Assembly (NCBI GenBank): GCA_025363695.1
Contig: JANYDI010000159.1
Span: forward strand, 1 to 6,109
Source of the DNA: Opitutia bacterium
GTDB lineage: Bacteria; Verrucomicrobiota; Verrucomicrobiia; Opitutales; JANYDI01
Direction: 5' to 3'
Length of the DNA stretch: 6,109 nt
In this document: in pieces, positions 1-5,207 of the stretch
How positions within the stretch are numbered: the stretch's first letter is position 1
How the letters are laid out: each line of letters opens with the position of its first letter
The notes under the pieces: generated by a model
Databases searched by the model: none
What the model was told of the DNA's origin: nothing
Seen by the model: only the letters and a program-made list of their open reading frames with translations
Made by a program: the position numbers and the translations under genes

Positions 1-10
1 GGTTTAATGA

Positions 11-100
11 ATCGCCCCTGTAGGGCTCTAAATCTTTTTTCTATGCCAAAACCCAGGGCTAAAGCCCTGGGCTGACAAGCATTCGCCCCTACAGGGCTCT
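11..100. repeat. Partial copy of GC-hairpin intergenic repeat (family 2)
   Basis: The sequence shows two short CGCCCCT..AGGGCT modules (about 13-28 and 84-99). They flank a hairpin with arms CCCAGGGCT (52-60) and AGCCCTGGG (63-71), and a T-rich spacer lies at 32-41. The order module, T-run, CCCAGGGC hairpin, GGGCT matches the right half of the large palindrome at 2586-2650, including similar spacing and the T-run, so it is another member of the same family. It starts near the window edge and may be cut by it. Positions 101-144 show nothing recognisable. No coding potential is apparent. I infer a dispersed non-coding repeat; a structural or regulatory role is unproven. Confidence 0.75.
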
Positions 101-144
101 CATTTTGTGGTTCAAATAAATAGTTATGTTTCTTAGACTACCTC

Positions 145-275
145 GATTCCGAAGGAATCTGTGGAGGTCTTAGTATGCCCTCCCCGATAGGCGATTTTTA
201 CAAAATGCGCCAGCATTTTTAAAAATCGCCTATCGGTAGGGGATCCTAAGGGGCGCAAGCGCCCCTTGGCCTTTC
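145..275 (+). repeat. Three-hairpin palindromic element, copy A
   Basis: Hairpin 1 is GATTCC-GAA-GGAATC (145-159). Hairpin 2 has a perfect 17-bp lower stem (184-200 with 220-236), one bulged C (201) and a 7-bp upper stem AAAATGC/GCATTTT (202-208 with 213-219), closed by a GCCA loop. An outer stem pairs CTTAGTAT (169-176) with ATCCTAAG (243-250, one mismatch) and CCCT with AGGG. Hairpin 3 is AAGGGGCGC-AA-GCGCCCCTT (248-267). Hairpin 3 and the outer stem share bases 248-250, so the two compete. The G/C hairpin faces the 3' end of the ATPase gene on the minus strand, 48 bp past its stop codon. No U-tract follows on that strand, so it is not a textbook intrinsic terminator, though it may still stop or protect the transcript. 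Confidence 0.85.
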
Positions 276-315
276 ACTTTCAACACTTAAGGAGCTTCGT
301 CCCCTTAGCCCCTTC

Positions 316-2118
316 CTACCCCTTTCCTACCCCTAGGGCGGCAATGTCGGCTTTGCGTTGGGCGTCCTTTTTTTGCTTAAGGGCTTCCTCGAGGGCAAAT
401 TCTTGGGCCATGGCTTCTAGGTCTTCTAGGTCGGGAGGGATGGTGGCCACGGCTTCTTGCATGGAAGTGATGCCGGCGCGCACCTTTTTCATGCTGTCTT
501 GGTGGAGGGTGCTCATGCCGTTCATCATGGCTACGCGCTTGAGCTGGGCGGTTTCGAGGCCATCGTTGATGCCCTTGATGAGGCCTTCACTGATGGACAT
601 CAACTCGTGGACGCCGCAACGCCCTTTGTAGCCTTTTTGGTTGCAATTGGGACAGCCTGTAGCGCTGGGGCGATAGACTTTTCCGCTCCAATTCAAGGCC
701 TTGGCCATAATTTCAGCCTCACGAGGTGTTAGGTCGACTTCTTGACGGCATTGCTTGCACACGCGTCGCAAGAGGCGTTGAGCGCAGACGCAGACCAAGG
801 AGGCCGAGATCATAAAGGGCTCAATGCCCATTTCGGTGAAGCGTGCCACCGTCCCTGGGGCATCATTGGTGTGCATGGTGCTGAACAGCATATGCCCTGT
901 GAGGGCGGCTTCTACGGCGATTTGGGCGGTTTCCTTGTCGCGGATTTCTCCCAACAGAATAATATCAGGGTCTTGGCGCAAAAAGGCCCTCAGGGCCGCG
1001 GCAAAGGTCAGGCCAATTTGACGTTGCATCTGCATTTGGCACAGCCCGTCCAGGGTATATTCGATGGGGTCCTCAGCCGTACGCACACAAACGCTGGGGG
1101 TATTGATTTCATTGAGCGCCGAGTACAAGGTCATGGATTTCCCCGAACCCGTTGGACCGCAGTGCAGCACCATGCCGTAGGGGCGCTGTATGAGCTCGCG
1201 ATAGAGCGTTAAATTTTCAGGCTCATAGCCCAAGGCCGCCAAGGGCAGGGTGCTTTTGCTCTTGTCCAAAATACGCATGACGGCCCCTTCGCCGTGGTTC
1301 AAAGGGGCGGTGGAGACCCGTAGGTCGATATTGACGGATTTTTTGGTAAATTGAGAAAAAACGATGCGTCCGTCCTGCGGCAGGCGTTTTTCAGAAATAT
1401 CTAAATTAGACATCACTTTAATACGCGCAATAATGGCCCCAGCAATTTTTAGGGGCAAGGAAAGTTTTTCCTCGCAAGCCCCGTCAATGCGGACGCGGAC
1501 GCGGCATTTTTTTTCCATAGGCTCAATATGGATATCGCTGCCGCCCGCATGAAAGGCCGTTTCGATGATATAATTTACGAGGCGGATAATCGGCCCAGAG
1601 TTTTCATCCTCGTCCAAGTTCAGGCCACTGGCCTCAGGCCCCAAAGCCTGCACAATCGCATCAAAGTCAATCTCACCGTCTTGTTCGTGCTGAATGAGGT
1701 GTATGCTAATATCTTTTTCAAGCCCCAGCTGCACGACAATGGGCATGTGCAGCTCGTTTTGGATTTTGTCCAACACCTGCGTATCAAAGGTGATCGGCAA
1801 AGCAACGATAAAACGTCCACAGCTTTCACCAATAGGCAGGACTTTGTTGTTGCGGCAAAAATCCTTATCGAGCTTTGAAAAGGTATCTGAAGTAATCTTA
1901 AAGCCGTTCCCAGCAAACGGATTGTACCCAAACGCACAAGCCCGGGCGATGAGCAAATGCTCTTCTTTAACGTGATATTCGTTTTTGAGTAAGGTATAAA
2001 AGGTATCCCCCGAAAGTTCCTCTTCCCCGCTTAAAATCTTATCAGCGTGCAATTCCGAAAGCTTATTATACTTTCTGAGGTTATTGACAATCGCGTTTTG
2101 GATCTTCGGTAAGGCCAT
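316..2118 (-). CDS. GspE/PilB-family secretion or type IV pilus assembly ATPase
   Basis: This is a cytoplasmic hexameric ATPase of the type II secretion/type IV pilus class, which powers pseudopilus or pilus extension. In a 600-residue product I see an N-terminal MshEN-like region (about 20-160), the GGSDIHIEP stretch (192-200), Walker A GPTGSGKS (321-328), an Asp box EDPIEY (349-354), Walker B DIILLGEIRD (385-394, Glu391), a His box around GHMLFSTMHT (409-418), and a tetracysteine zinc site CKQC (454-457) plus CPNC (489-492). This makes it a complete assembly-type ATPase, not a PilT retraction ATPase. A longer reading frame opens at 2178, and ATG codons lie side by side at 2121 and 2118. GGAGG at 2125-2129 is 6 nt from the second but only 3 nt from the first, so 2118 is preferred. 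No partner genes (pilC, gspF, pseudopilins) are in view, so GspE and PilB cannot be separated. The charged C-terminal extension (about 565-600) is longer than I expect for the family. Confidence 0.95.
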   Translation of the reverse strand: MALPKIQNAIVNNLRKYNKLSELHADKILSGEEELSGDTFYTLLKNEYHVKEEHLLIARACAFGYNPFAGNGFKITSDTFSKLDKDFCRNNKVLPIGESCGRFIVALPITFDTQVLDKIQNELHMPIVVQLGLEKDISIHLIQHEQDGEIDFDAIVQALGPEASGLNLDEDENSGPIIRLVNYIIETAFHAGGSDIHIEPMEKKCRVRVRIDGACEEKLSLPLKIAGAIIARIKVMSNLDISEKRLPQDGRIVFSQFTKKSVNIDLRVSTAPLNHGEGAVMRILDKSKSTLPLAALGYEPENLTLYRELIQRPYGMVLHCGPTGSGKSMTLYSALNEINTPSVCVRTAEDPIEYTLDGLCQMQMQRQIGLTFAAALRAFLRQDPDIILLGEIRDKETAQIAVEAALTGHMLFSTMHTNDAPGTVARFTEMGIEPFMISASLVCVCAQRLLRRVCKQCRQEVDLTPREAEIMAKALNWSGKVYRPSATGCPNCNQKGYKGRCGVHELMSISEGLIKGINDGLETAQLKRVAMMNGMSTLHQDSMKKVRAGITSMQEAVATIPPDLEDLEAMAQEFALEEALKQKKDAQRKADIAALGVGKG

Positions 2119-2124
2119 CATACT

Positions 2125-2129
2125 CCTCC
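2125..2129 (-). promoter_or_regulatory. Shine-Dalgarno GGAGG of the GspE/PilB gene
   Basis: On the minus strand this reads GGAGG, followed by AGTATG and then the ATG at 2118. The 6-nt spacing decides between the tandem ATG codons in favour of the one beginning MALPKI. I saw no convincing promoter between here and the tRNA. A TAGAAT hexamer at 2130-2135 lies too close to the ribosome site to act as its -10 box. Confidence 0.8.
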
Positions 2130-2187
2130 ATTCTACACCGGAATGACCCAAAAAACAAATAAAAAGTCTCCCAAGCAAAAAAATAAC

Positions 2188-2218
2188 TTGACCTTCCTCC
2201 AGCCTTTTGAAAGATACC
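2188..2218 (+). promoter_or_regulatory. Possible promoter of tRNA-Gly
   Basis: TTGACC (2188-2193) matches the -35 consensus at five of six positions. GATACC (2213-2218) is a weak -10 match (three of six) at a long 19-nt spacing. Transcription would start a few bases before the mature tRNA 5' end at 2227. The -35 is good and the -10 poor, so this is only a candidate. Confidence 0.35.
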
Positions 2219-2226
2219 TATCCCAT

Positions 2227-2300
2227 GCGGGCATAGTTTAGTGGTAAAACTCCTGCCTTCCAAGCAAGTAATGACGGTTCGATTCCGTCTGCCCGCACCA
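2227..2300 (+). tRNA. tRNA-Gly (anticodon TCC), CCA encoded
   Basis: A full cloverleaf can be drawn. The acceptor stem is GCGGGCA (2227-2233) with TGCCCGC (2290-2296), with discriminator A2297 and an encoded CCA (2298-2300). The D-arm is closed by GTTT/AAAC. The anticodon stem is CCTGC (2252-2256) with GCAAG (2264-2268) and the loop is CTTCCAA, giving anticodon TCC at 2259-2261. The T-arm is GACGG/CCGTC around the loop TTCGATT. The one irregularity is a C-A mismatch at the second pair of the anticodon stem (2253-2267). The G-G-C rich acceptor stem and TCC anticodon identify a glycine tRNA reading GGA/GGG. It is divergent from the ATPase gene, and a palindromic element begins about 20 bp past its 3' end. 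Confidence 0.96.
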
Positions 2301-2319
2301 AGAGTTTACGAAGAGGTGC

Positions 2320-2457
2320 AAAGGGCTAAGGGGCGCTTGCGGGCGCGCGCGCCTTAGGATCCCCTACAGGTAGCGATTTTATAAAATGCTGGCGCATTTT
2401 AATAAAATCGCTACCTGGTAGCATATACTAAGCCCCCCTCCAGATTCCTTCGGAATC
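2320..2457 (-). repeat. Three-hairpin palindromic element, copy B (reverse orientation)
   Basis: Read on the plus strand, the G/C end comes first. CTAAGG (2326-2331) pairs with CCTTAG (2352-2357) around a G/C-rich expanded loop. Hairpin 2 follows, with CAGGTAGCGATTTTAT (2367-2382) perfectly complementary to 2402-2417 and the inner AAAATGC/GCATTTT pair (2383-2389 with 2394-2400). Last is GATTCC-TTC-GGAATC (2443-2457). The stem differs from copy A in sequence but not in pairing. It sits directly downstream of tRNA-Gly. The GGGCGCGCGCGCC expansion in the G/C hairpin is shared only with copy D, so B and D form a subfamily. Confidence 0.85.
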
Positions 2458-2464
2458 GCTAATG

Positions 2465-2692
2465 TCAAAAACACACTTAAGGAGGCCTGAAAGGCCGTCA
2501 GATACGTAGCCCAGGGCGTAAGCCCTGGGTTTCCAATGAACAATAAGCCAGAGCCCTGTAAGGGCGGCACTCAGAACGTGAATGTGAGTGTCGCCCCTGT
2601 AGGGCTCAAAGTCTTTTTTTACCGTAAACCCAGGGCTTACGCCCTGGGCTATCCATCTACCGGCCCTTCAGGCCTCCTTAAGTGCGTTTTGA
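2465..2692. repeat. 228-bp nested palindrome (family 2 repeat, both halves)
   Basis: The two halves are near-complementary over about 100 bp each, around a 13-bp centre (2573-2585). The ends TCAAAA[A]C.CACTTAAGG (from 2465) mirror CCTTAAGTGCGTTTTGA (to 2692), including the AGGCCT block. Each half contains its own smaller hairpin CCCAGGGC-4 nt-GCCCTGGG (2510-2529 and 2629-2648). The arms next to the centre, GAGCCCTGTAAGGGC.. (2551-2572) and ..GCCCCTGTAGGGCTC (2586-2607), also mirror each other. The DNA or RNA could therefore fold either as one long hairpin or as several small ones. No ORF of interest is inside. It resembles a MITE- or REP-pair-like element lacking its own transposase. The stretch 2693-2755 to its right shows nothing recognisable. 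Confidence 0.85.
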
Positions 2693-2755
2693 TAATTAAA
2701 TGACTGTTAATCAACAACTTAGATCACTTTCAACGCTAAAGGTCTCAAAACTCAC

Positions 2756-2883
2756 GATTCCGAAGGGATCTGTGGGGGGCTTAGTATAGCCTTCCCCGAT
2801 GGCGATTTATTAAAATAGGTAATATTTTAATAAATCGCCATCGGAAGGGGATACTAAGGGGCGCCAGCGCCCCTTAGCCCTTT
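2756..2883 (+). repeat. Three-hairpin palindromic element, copy C
   Basis: Hairpin 1 is GATTCC-GAA-GGGATC (2756-2770, one G-T pair). Hairpin 2 starts CCGATGGCGATTTATTAAAA and is mirrored up to CGG at 2844, with loop GGTA. The outer stem CTTAGTAT (2780-2787) pairs perfectly with ATACTAAG (2851-2858), whereas copy A has one mismatch. Hairpin 3 is AAGGGGCGC-CA-GCGCCCCTT (2856-2875). It has the same orientation as copy A and is the only copy placed upstream of a gene: its G/C hairpin ends 38 bp before the proS start codon. TTAATA (2827-2832) and GATACT (2850-2855), 17 nt apart, could form a weak promoter within the element reading into proS. That is conjecture. Confidence 0.85.
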
Positions 2884-2913
2884 CCTTTACTTTACTACCA
2901 TCCCATTACATCC

Positions 2914-4422
2914 ATGAACGAACGCAGCTACGCCATAACGCCCAGACGCCAAGAGGACTACCCGCAGTGGTACCAGGAGGTGGTGAAGGCGGCGGACCTG
3001 GCGCAGAACGCGCCGGTGCGGGGCTGCATGGTGATCAAGCCCTGGGGTTATGGGATTTGGGAAAACATCCAAAAGGAGCTGGATGTACGCTTTAAAGCTA
3101 CGGGGCATAAAAACGCGTATTTTCCTTTGTTGATACCCTTGCGGTTCTTGGAGAAGGAAGCCAAACACGTGGAGGGCTTTGCGAAGGAATGCGCGGTGGT
3201 GACGCATGCGCGCCTGGAAGTCAATGAACATGGGCGTTTGGTGCCAGCGGATCCCTTGGAGGAGCCGCTGATTGTCCGGCCAACTTCGGAAACCATTATT
3301 GGCGAGATGTTTAGCTTGTGGGTGCAGTCGTATCGTGATTTACCGATCCTCATCAACCAGTGGGCCAATGTGGTGCGCTGGGAGCTGCGTCCACGCCTGT
3401 TTTTGCGCACAGCAGAGTTTTTGTGGCAAGAAGGGCACACGGTGCATGCCACGCAGGCGGAGGCGCAGCAGCATGCCCGCAAGATGCTGGATGTGTACAC
3501 GGATTTTTGCCGTAACTTTTTGGCTTTGCCCGTGATCCCCGGCCGCAAGCCGCCTACGGAGCGCTTTCCAGGAGCCGATGATACGCTTACTATCGAGGCG
3601 ATGATGCAGGACCGCAAGGCGCTGCAGGCGGGCACCTCGCACTTTTTGGGGCAGCATTTTTCAAAGGCCAGTAATATTCAGTTTTTGGATGCCCAAGGCC
3701 AGCAGCAATACGCCTGGGGGACCTCCTGGGGCATGACCACGCGGCTCATCGGCGCCTTGGTGATGACGCATGCCGATGACGATGGGATGGTCTTGCCGCC
3801 GCGTATTGCGCCTGCGCAGGTAGTGATTTTGCCCATCATTCCCAAAGCTGCCGATGCGCCGGCTGTGATGGAGGCTTGTCAGGCACTCAAGCTGCGACTC
3901 GAAGCCCTGTCCTACGCTGGCCGTCCTTTGGGCGTTGAACTGGATGCCCGCGACCTACGCAGCGGCCCTAAAACCTGGGAATGGATTAAAAAAGGCATCC
4001 CGATACGCATCGAAATTGGCCCCAAAGACCTGGAGGCGGGCGTAGTGTCCTTATATCGCCGAGATCAAGAGCCCAAGGCCCGGCAAACACTCAGCACCGA
4101 TGCCCTCGTAGGGACCCTATTGGACCTCCTAGACGCCATGCAAGCAGGGCTGTTAGAAAAGGCCCAAGCTTTGCGCGATACGCATACCGTTGAAATCGAT
4201 GACCTAGCGGCCCTTTATGCTTTCTTTAGCTCGGATACCCAGATCCACGGCGGGTTTGCTGCGATTCACTGGAACGGGGACCCCGCTCATTGGGACCGCC
4301 TCGCCCAGGACCTCAAGGTGAGCCCGCGCTGCTTCCCCTTCGACCGCTCCTATGAGCCCGGGAAGTGCATTTTTACAGGGGAGTTTAGCGCAGAAAGGAT
4401 GATCGTCGCCCGAGCGTATTGA
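2914..4422 (+). CDS. Prolyl-tRNA synthetase, archaeal/eukaryotic type (ProS type 3)
   Basis: This cytoplasmic class II aminoacyl-tRNA synthetase charges tRNA-Pro with proline. The 502-residue product begins SYAITPRRQEDYPQWYQEVV, typical of the archaeal/eukaryotic-type ProRS, and lacks the large editing insertion of the usual bacterial enzyme. I see the P-T-S-E loop (RPTSE, 122-126), motif 2 around RWELRPRLFLRTAEFLWQEG (155-174), motif 3 around GTSWGMTTRLIGALVMTH (269-286), an anticodon-binding domain (about 302-405) and the C-terminal ProRS extension ending in Tyr502. In zinc-binding relatives this extension carries four cysteines. Here only Cys473 and Cys485 remain and the usual CxxC is CIFT (485-488), so the zinc site seems lost. 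No Shine-Dalgarno precedes the ATG, and the 38-nt leader is pyrimidine-rich with almost no G. The start is nonetheless supported by the conserved N-terminus. It is a single gene bracketed by repeat copies C and D. Confidence 0.96.
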   Translation: MNERSYAITPRRQEDYPQWYQEVVKAADLAQNAPVRGCMVIKPWGYGIWENIQKELDVRFKATGHKNAYFPLLIPLRFLEKEAKHVEGFAKECAVVTHARLEVNEHGRLVPADPLEEPLIVRPTSETIIGEMFSLWVQSYRDLPILINQWANVVRWELRPRLFLRTAEFLWQEGHTVHATQAEAQQHARKMLDVYTDFCRNFLALPVIPGRKPPTERFPGADDTLTIEAMMQDRKALQAGTSHFLGQHFSKASNIQFLDAQGQQQYAWGTSWGMTTRLIGALVMTHADDDGMVLPPRIAPAQVVILPIIPKAADAPAVMEACQALKLRLEALSYAGRPLGVELDARDLRSGPKTWEWIKKGIPIRIEIGPKDLEAGVVSLYRRDQEPKARQTLSTDALVGTLLDLLDAMQAGLLEKAQALRDTHTVEIDDLAALYAFFSSDTQIHGGFAAIHWNGDPAHWDRLAQDLKVSPRCFPFDRSYEPGKCIFTGEFSAERMIVARAY

Positions 4423-4423
4423 T

Positions 4424-4564
4424 AAAGGGTAGGGCTAAGGAGCGCTTGCGGGCGCGCGCGCCTTAGGATCCCCTACAGGTAGCGATTTTTAAAAATGCAG
4501 AGCATTTTATAAAAATCGCTACCTGGGAGGGCATACTAAGCCCCTCACAGATCGCGAAGCGATC
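4424..4564 (-). repeat. Three-hairpin palindromic element, copy D (reverse orientation)
   Basis: It begins directly after the proS stop codon with AAAGGGTAGGGCTAAGG, followed by the expanded GCGC-rich hairpin shared with copy B (4435-4466). Hairpin 2 pairs CAGGTAGCGATTTTTA (4476-4491) perfectly with 4510-4525, plus AAAATGC/GCATTTT (4492-4498 with 4502-4508). The last hairpin is GATCGC-GAA-GCGATC (4550-4564). In the other copies this stem is GATTCC/GGAATC, so changes on both arms have preserved pairing. With no run of T after it, terminator activity for proS is possible but not shown. Confidence 0.85.
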
Positions 4565-4585
4565 CGGGGAGCTGAGTTTTGCTTA

Positions 4586-4615
4586 CATACCCCTTGACAA
4601 AGTTGTTCAGGTATG
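4586..4615. promoter_or_regulatory. Candidate antitoxin operator (inverted repeat)
   Basis: CATACC (4586-4591) and GGTATG (4610-4615) form a perfect 6-bp inverted repeat around the -35 box and part of the spacer. An imperfect inner repeat TGACAA/TTGTTCA lies between them. RelB-type ribbon-helix-helix antitoxins are known to bind palindromes over their own promoter, so this is the natural operator candidate. No binding evidence exists here. Confidence 0.4.
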
Positions 4616-4623
4616 CTAGTAAT
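4594..4623 (+). promoter_or_regulatory. Promoter of the antitoxin-toxin pair
   Basis: TTGACA (4594-4599) is a perfect -35 hexamer. AGTAAT (4618-4623) is a four-of-six -10 match at 18-nt spacing. TATGCT (4612-4617) is a closer hexamer but only 12 nt away. Transcription would start near 4630, giving a leader of about 28 nt that holds the AAGGAG ribosome site (4643-4648). Confidence 0.55.
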
Positions 4624-4657
4624 GTGCCCATGGAGGATCTAGAAGGAGCTACGTATT

Positions 4658-4891
4658 ATGGCAACGAAAAATCAAAAAATTAATGTGGTTTTTGAGGAGA
4701 TCACAGCGAACTTGATCGCTCACTTGGCTCAGAAGGAGCAAAAGTCCGTAGAGAGTCTTGTGCAAGAATTGGCTCTTGAAGCTTTGGAAATGCGAGAGGA
4801 TTTGTATTTCTCTAGGTTGGCTGATCAGCTAGATAAGAAAGAGGGTAAGCTCTATGGGCATAAGGAAGCATGGGAGCAGCGTACTCAATAG
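4658..4891 (+). CDS. RelB-like antitoxin (ribbon-helix-helix type)
   Basis: This 77-residue protein begins with a short strand (KINVVFEE, 7-14), followed by helix-forming segments (about 15-26 and 31-46) and a charged, probably flexible C-terminus with DLYFSRLADQLDKKEGK (48-64). That is the layout of RelB/ParD-type antitoxins: an N-terminal DNA-binding dimer and a C-terminal tail that wraps the toxin. A good Shine-Dalgarno, AAGGAG (4643-4648), is 9 nt before the ATG. The stop overlaps the downstream toxin start by 22 nt, the usual coupling in type II toxin-antitoxin operons. The gene is visibly more AT-rich than proS and the ABC gene, consistent with acquisition. The family call rests mainly on size, fold pattern and the RelE-like partner, because antitoxin sequences diverge quickly. 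Confidence 0.8.
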   Translation: MATKNQKINVVFEEITANLIAHLAQKEQKSVESLVQELALEALEMREDLYFSRLADQLDKKEGKLYGHKEAWEQRTQ

Positions 4892-5140
4892 ATTACCGGG
4901 AAGAGGTTATGCGCAAGCACATTCCTGCCCTGTCATCTAGTGCTCTTATCCAGCGTGCTATTGAAGAACGTTTAATGATCGATCCAAATTGGCCTTGGAA
5001 AGCCTTTGCGTTACAGCTTAAGTGGTTACAGAAGGCTAAGGGTGGGCAATTATCGTATCATCTACCAAATTAAGCAAGAAATTAAAATGGTTGTTATTGT
5101 TGCGATTAAGCATCGGAAGGACGCATACGAAGATGCTTGA
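4870..5140 (+). pseudogene. RelE-like toxin, frameshifted
   Basis: As it stands the frame from ATG 4870 ends at 5073 (67 residues). Its first 41 residues, up to DPNW, look like the N-terminus of a RelE/ParE-family mRNA interferase: YSIDYREEV, then HIPAL and an AIEERLMIDP helix. After that the frame turns to nonsense. Skipping one C at 4993/4994 opens a second frame that reads LGKPLRYSLSGYRRLRVGNY, then RIIYQI, and ends VAIKHRKDAYEDA at the TGA 5138-5140. That is a textbook RelE C-terminus. The repaired protein would be 89 residues, normal for the family. The unrepaired form lacks the Arg-rich strands and the terminal HR..Y segment that RelE uses for RNA cleavage, so it should be inactive. A short Shine-Dalgarno, AAGGA (4862-4866), sits 3 nt before the ATG. 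A sequencing error or +1 recoding cannot be excluded. Confidence 0.85.
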
Positions 5141-5166
5141 GAGGGTAAGTTGAAGCTTCCTAAAAT
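5137..5166 (+). promoter_or_regulatory. Candidate promoter of the ABC ATPase gene
   Basis: TTGAGA (5137-5142) and TAAAAT (5161-5166) each match consensus at five of six positions, with an 18-nt spacer. The -35 overlaps the toxin stop codon. Transcription would start near 5173, about 35 nt before the ATG at 5208. This suggests the ATPase gene is transcribed apart from the toxin-antitoxin pair. Confidence 0.5.
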
Positions 5167-5207
5167 AACGCCTCAGTCCCTCAAGGGAGACGCTCGCGAA
5201 CACTTCT

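Noticed and set aside
742..1212. Long open frame on the plus strand across the ATPase gene, plus several others at 457-732 and 1528-1878.
   Set aside because: They lie wholly inside the well-supported minus-strand ATPase gene, have no domain pattern and no ribosome site. They are frame shadows.
2379..2570. 63-codon minus-strand frame between tRNA-Gly and proS.
   Set aside because: It is built entirely from hairpin repeats (element B and the palindrome), so it is open by chance.
11..2692. Recurring GC-rich units considered as a CRISPR array.
   Set aside because: Units are palindromic, irregularly spaced and in both orientations, with no uniform unique spacers and no cas gene.
2693..2913. T-box or other riboswitch before proS.
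   Set aside because: There is no T-box sequence, specifier loop or terminator/antiterminator pair; the structure present is the dispersed element C.
3048..3635. 195-codon open frame antisense to proS.
   Set aside because: Its composition mirrors the proS codons and it has no recognisable motif. proS is clearly the real gene.
5176..5190. Small hairpin TCCCT-CA-AGGGA before the ABC gene considered as a terminator.
   Set aside because: The stem is only 5 bp, no T-run follows, and it lies downstream of a good promoter for the ABC gene.
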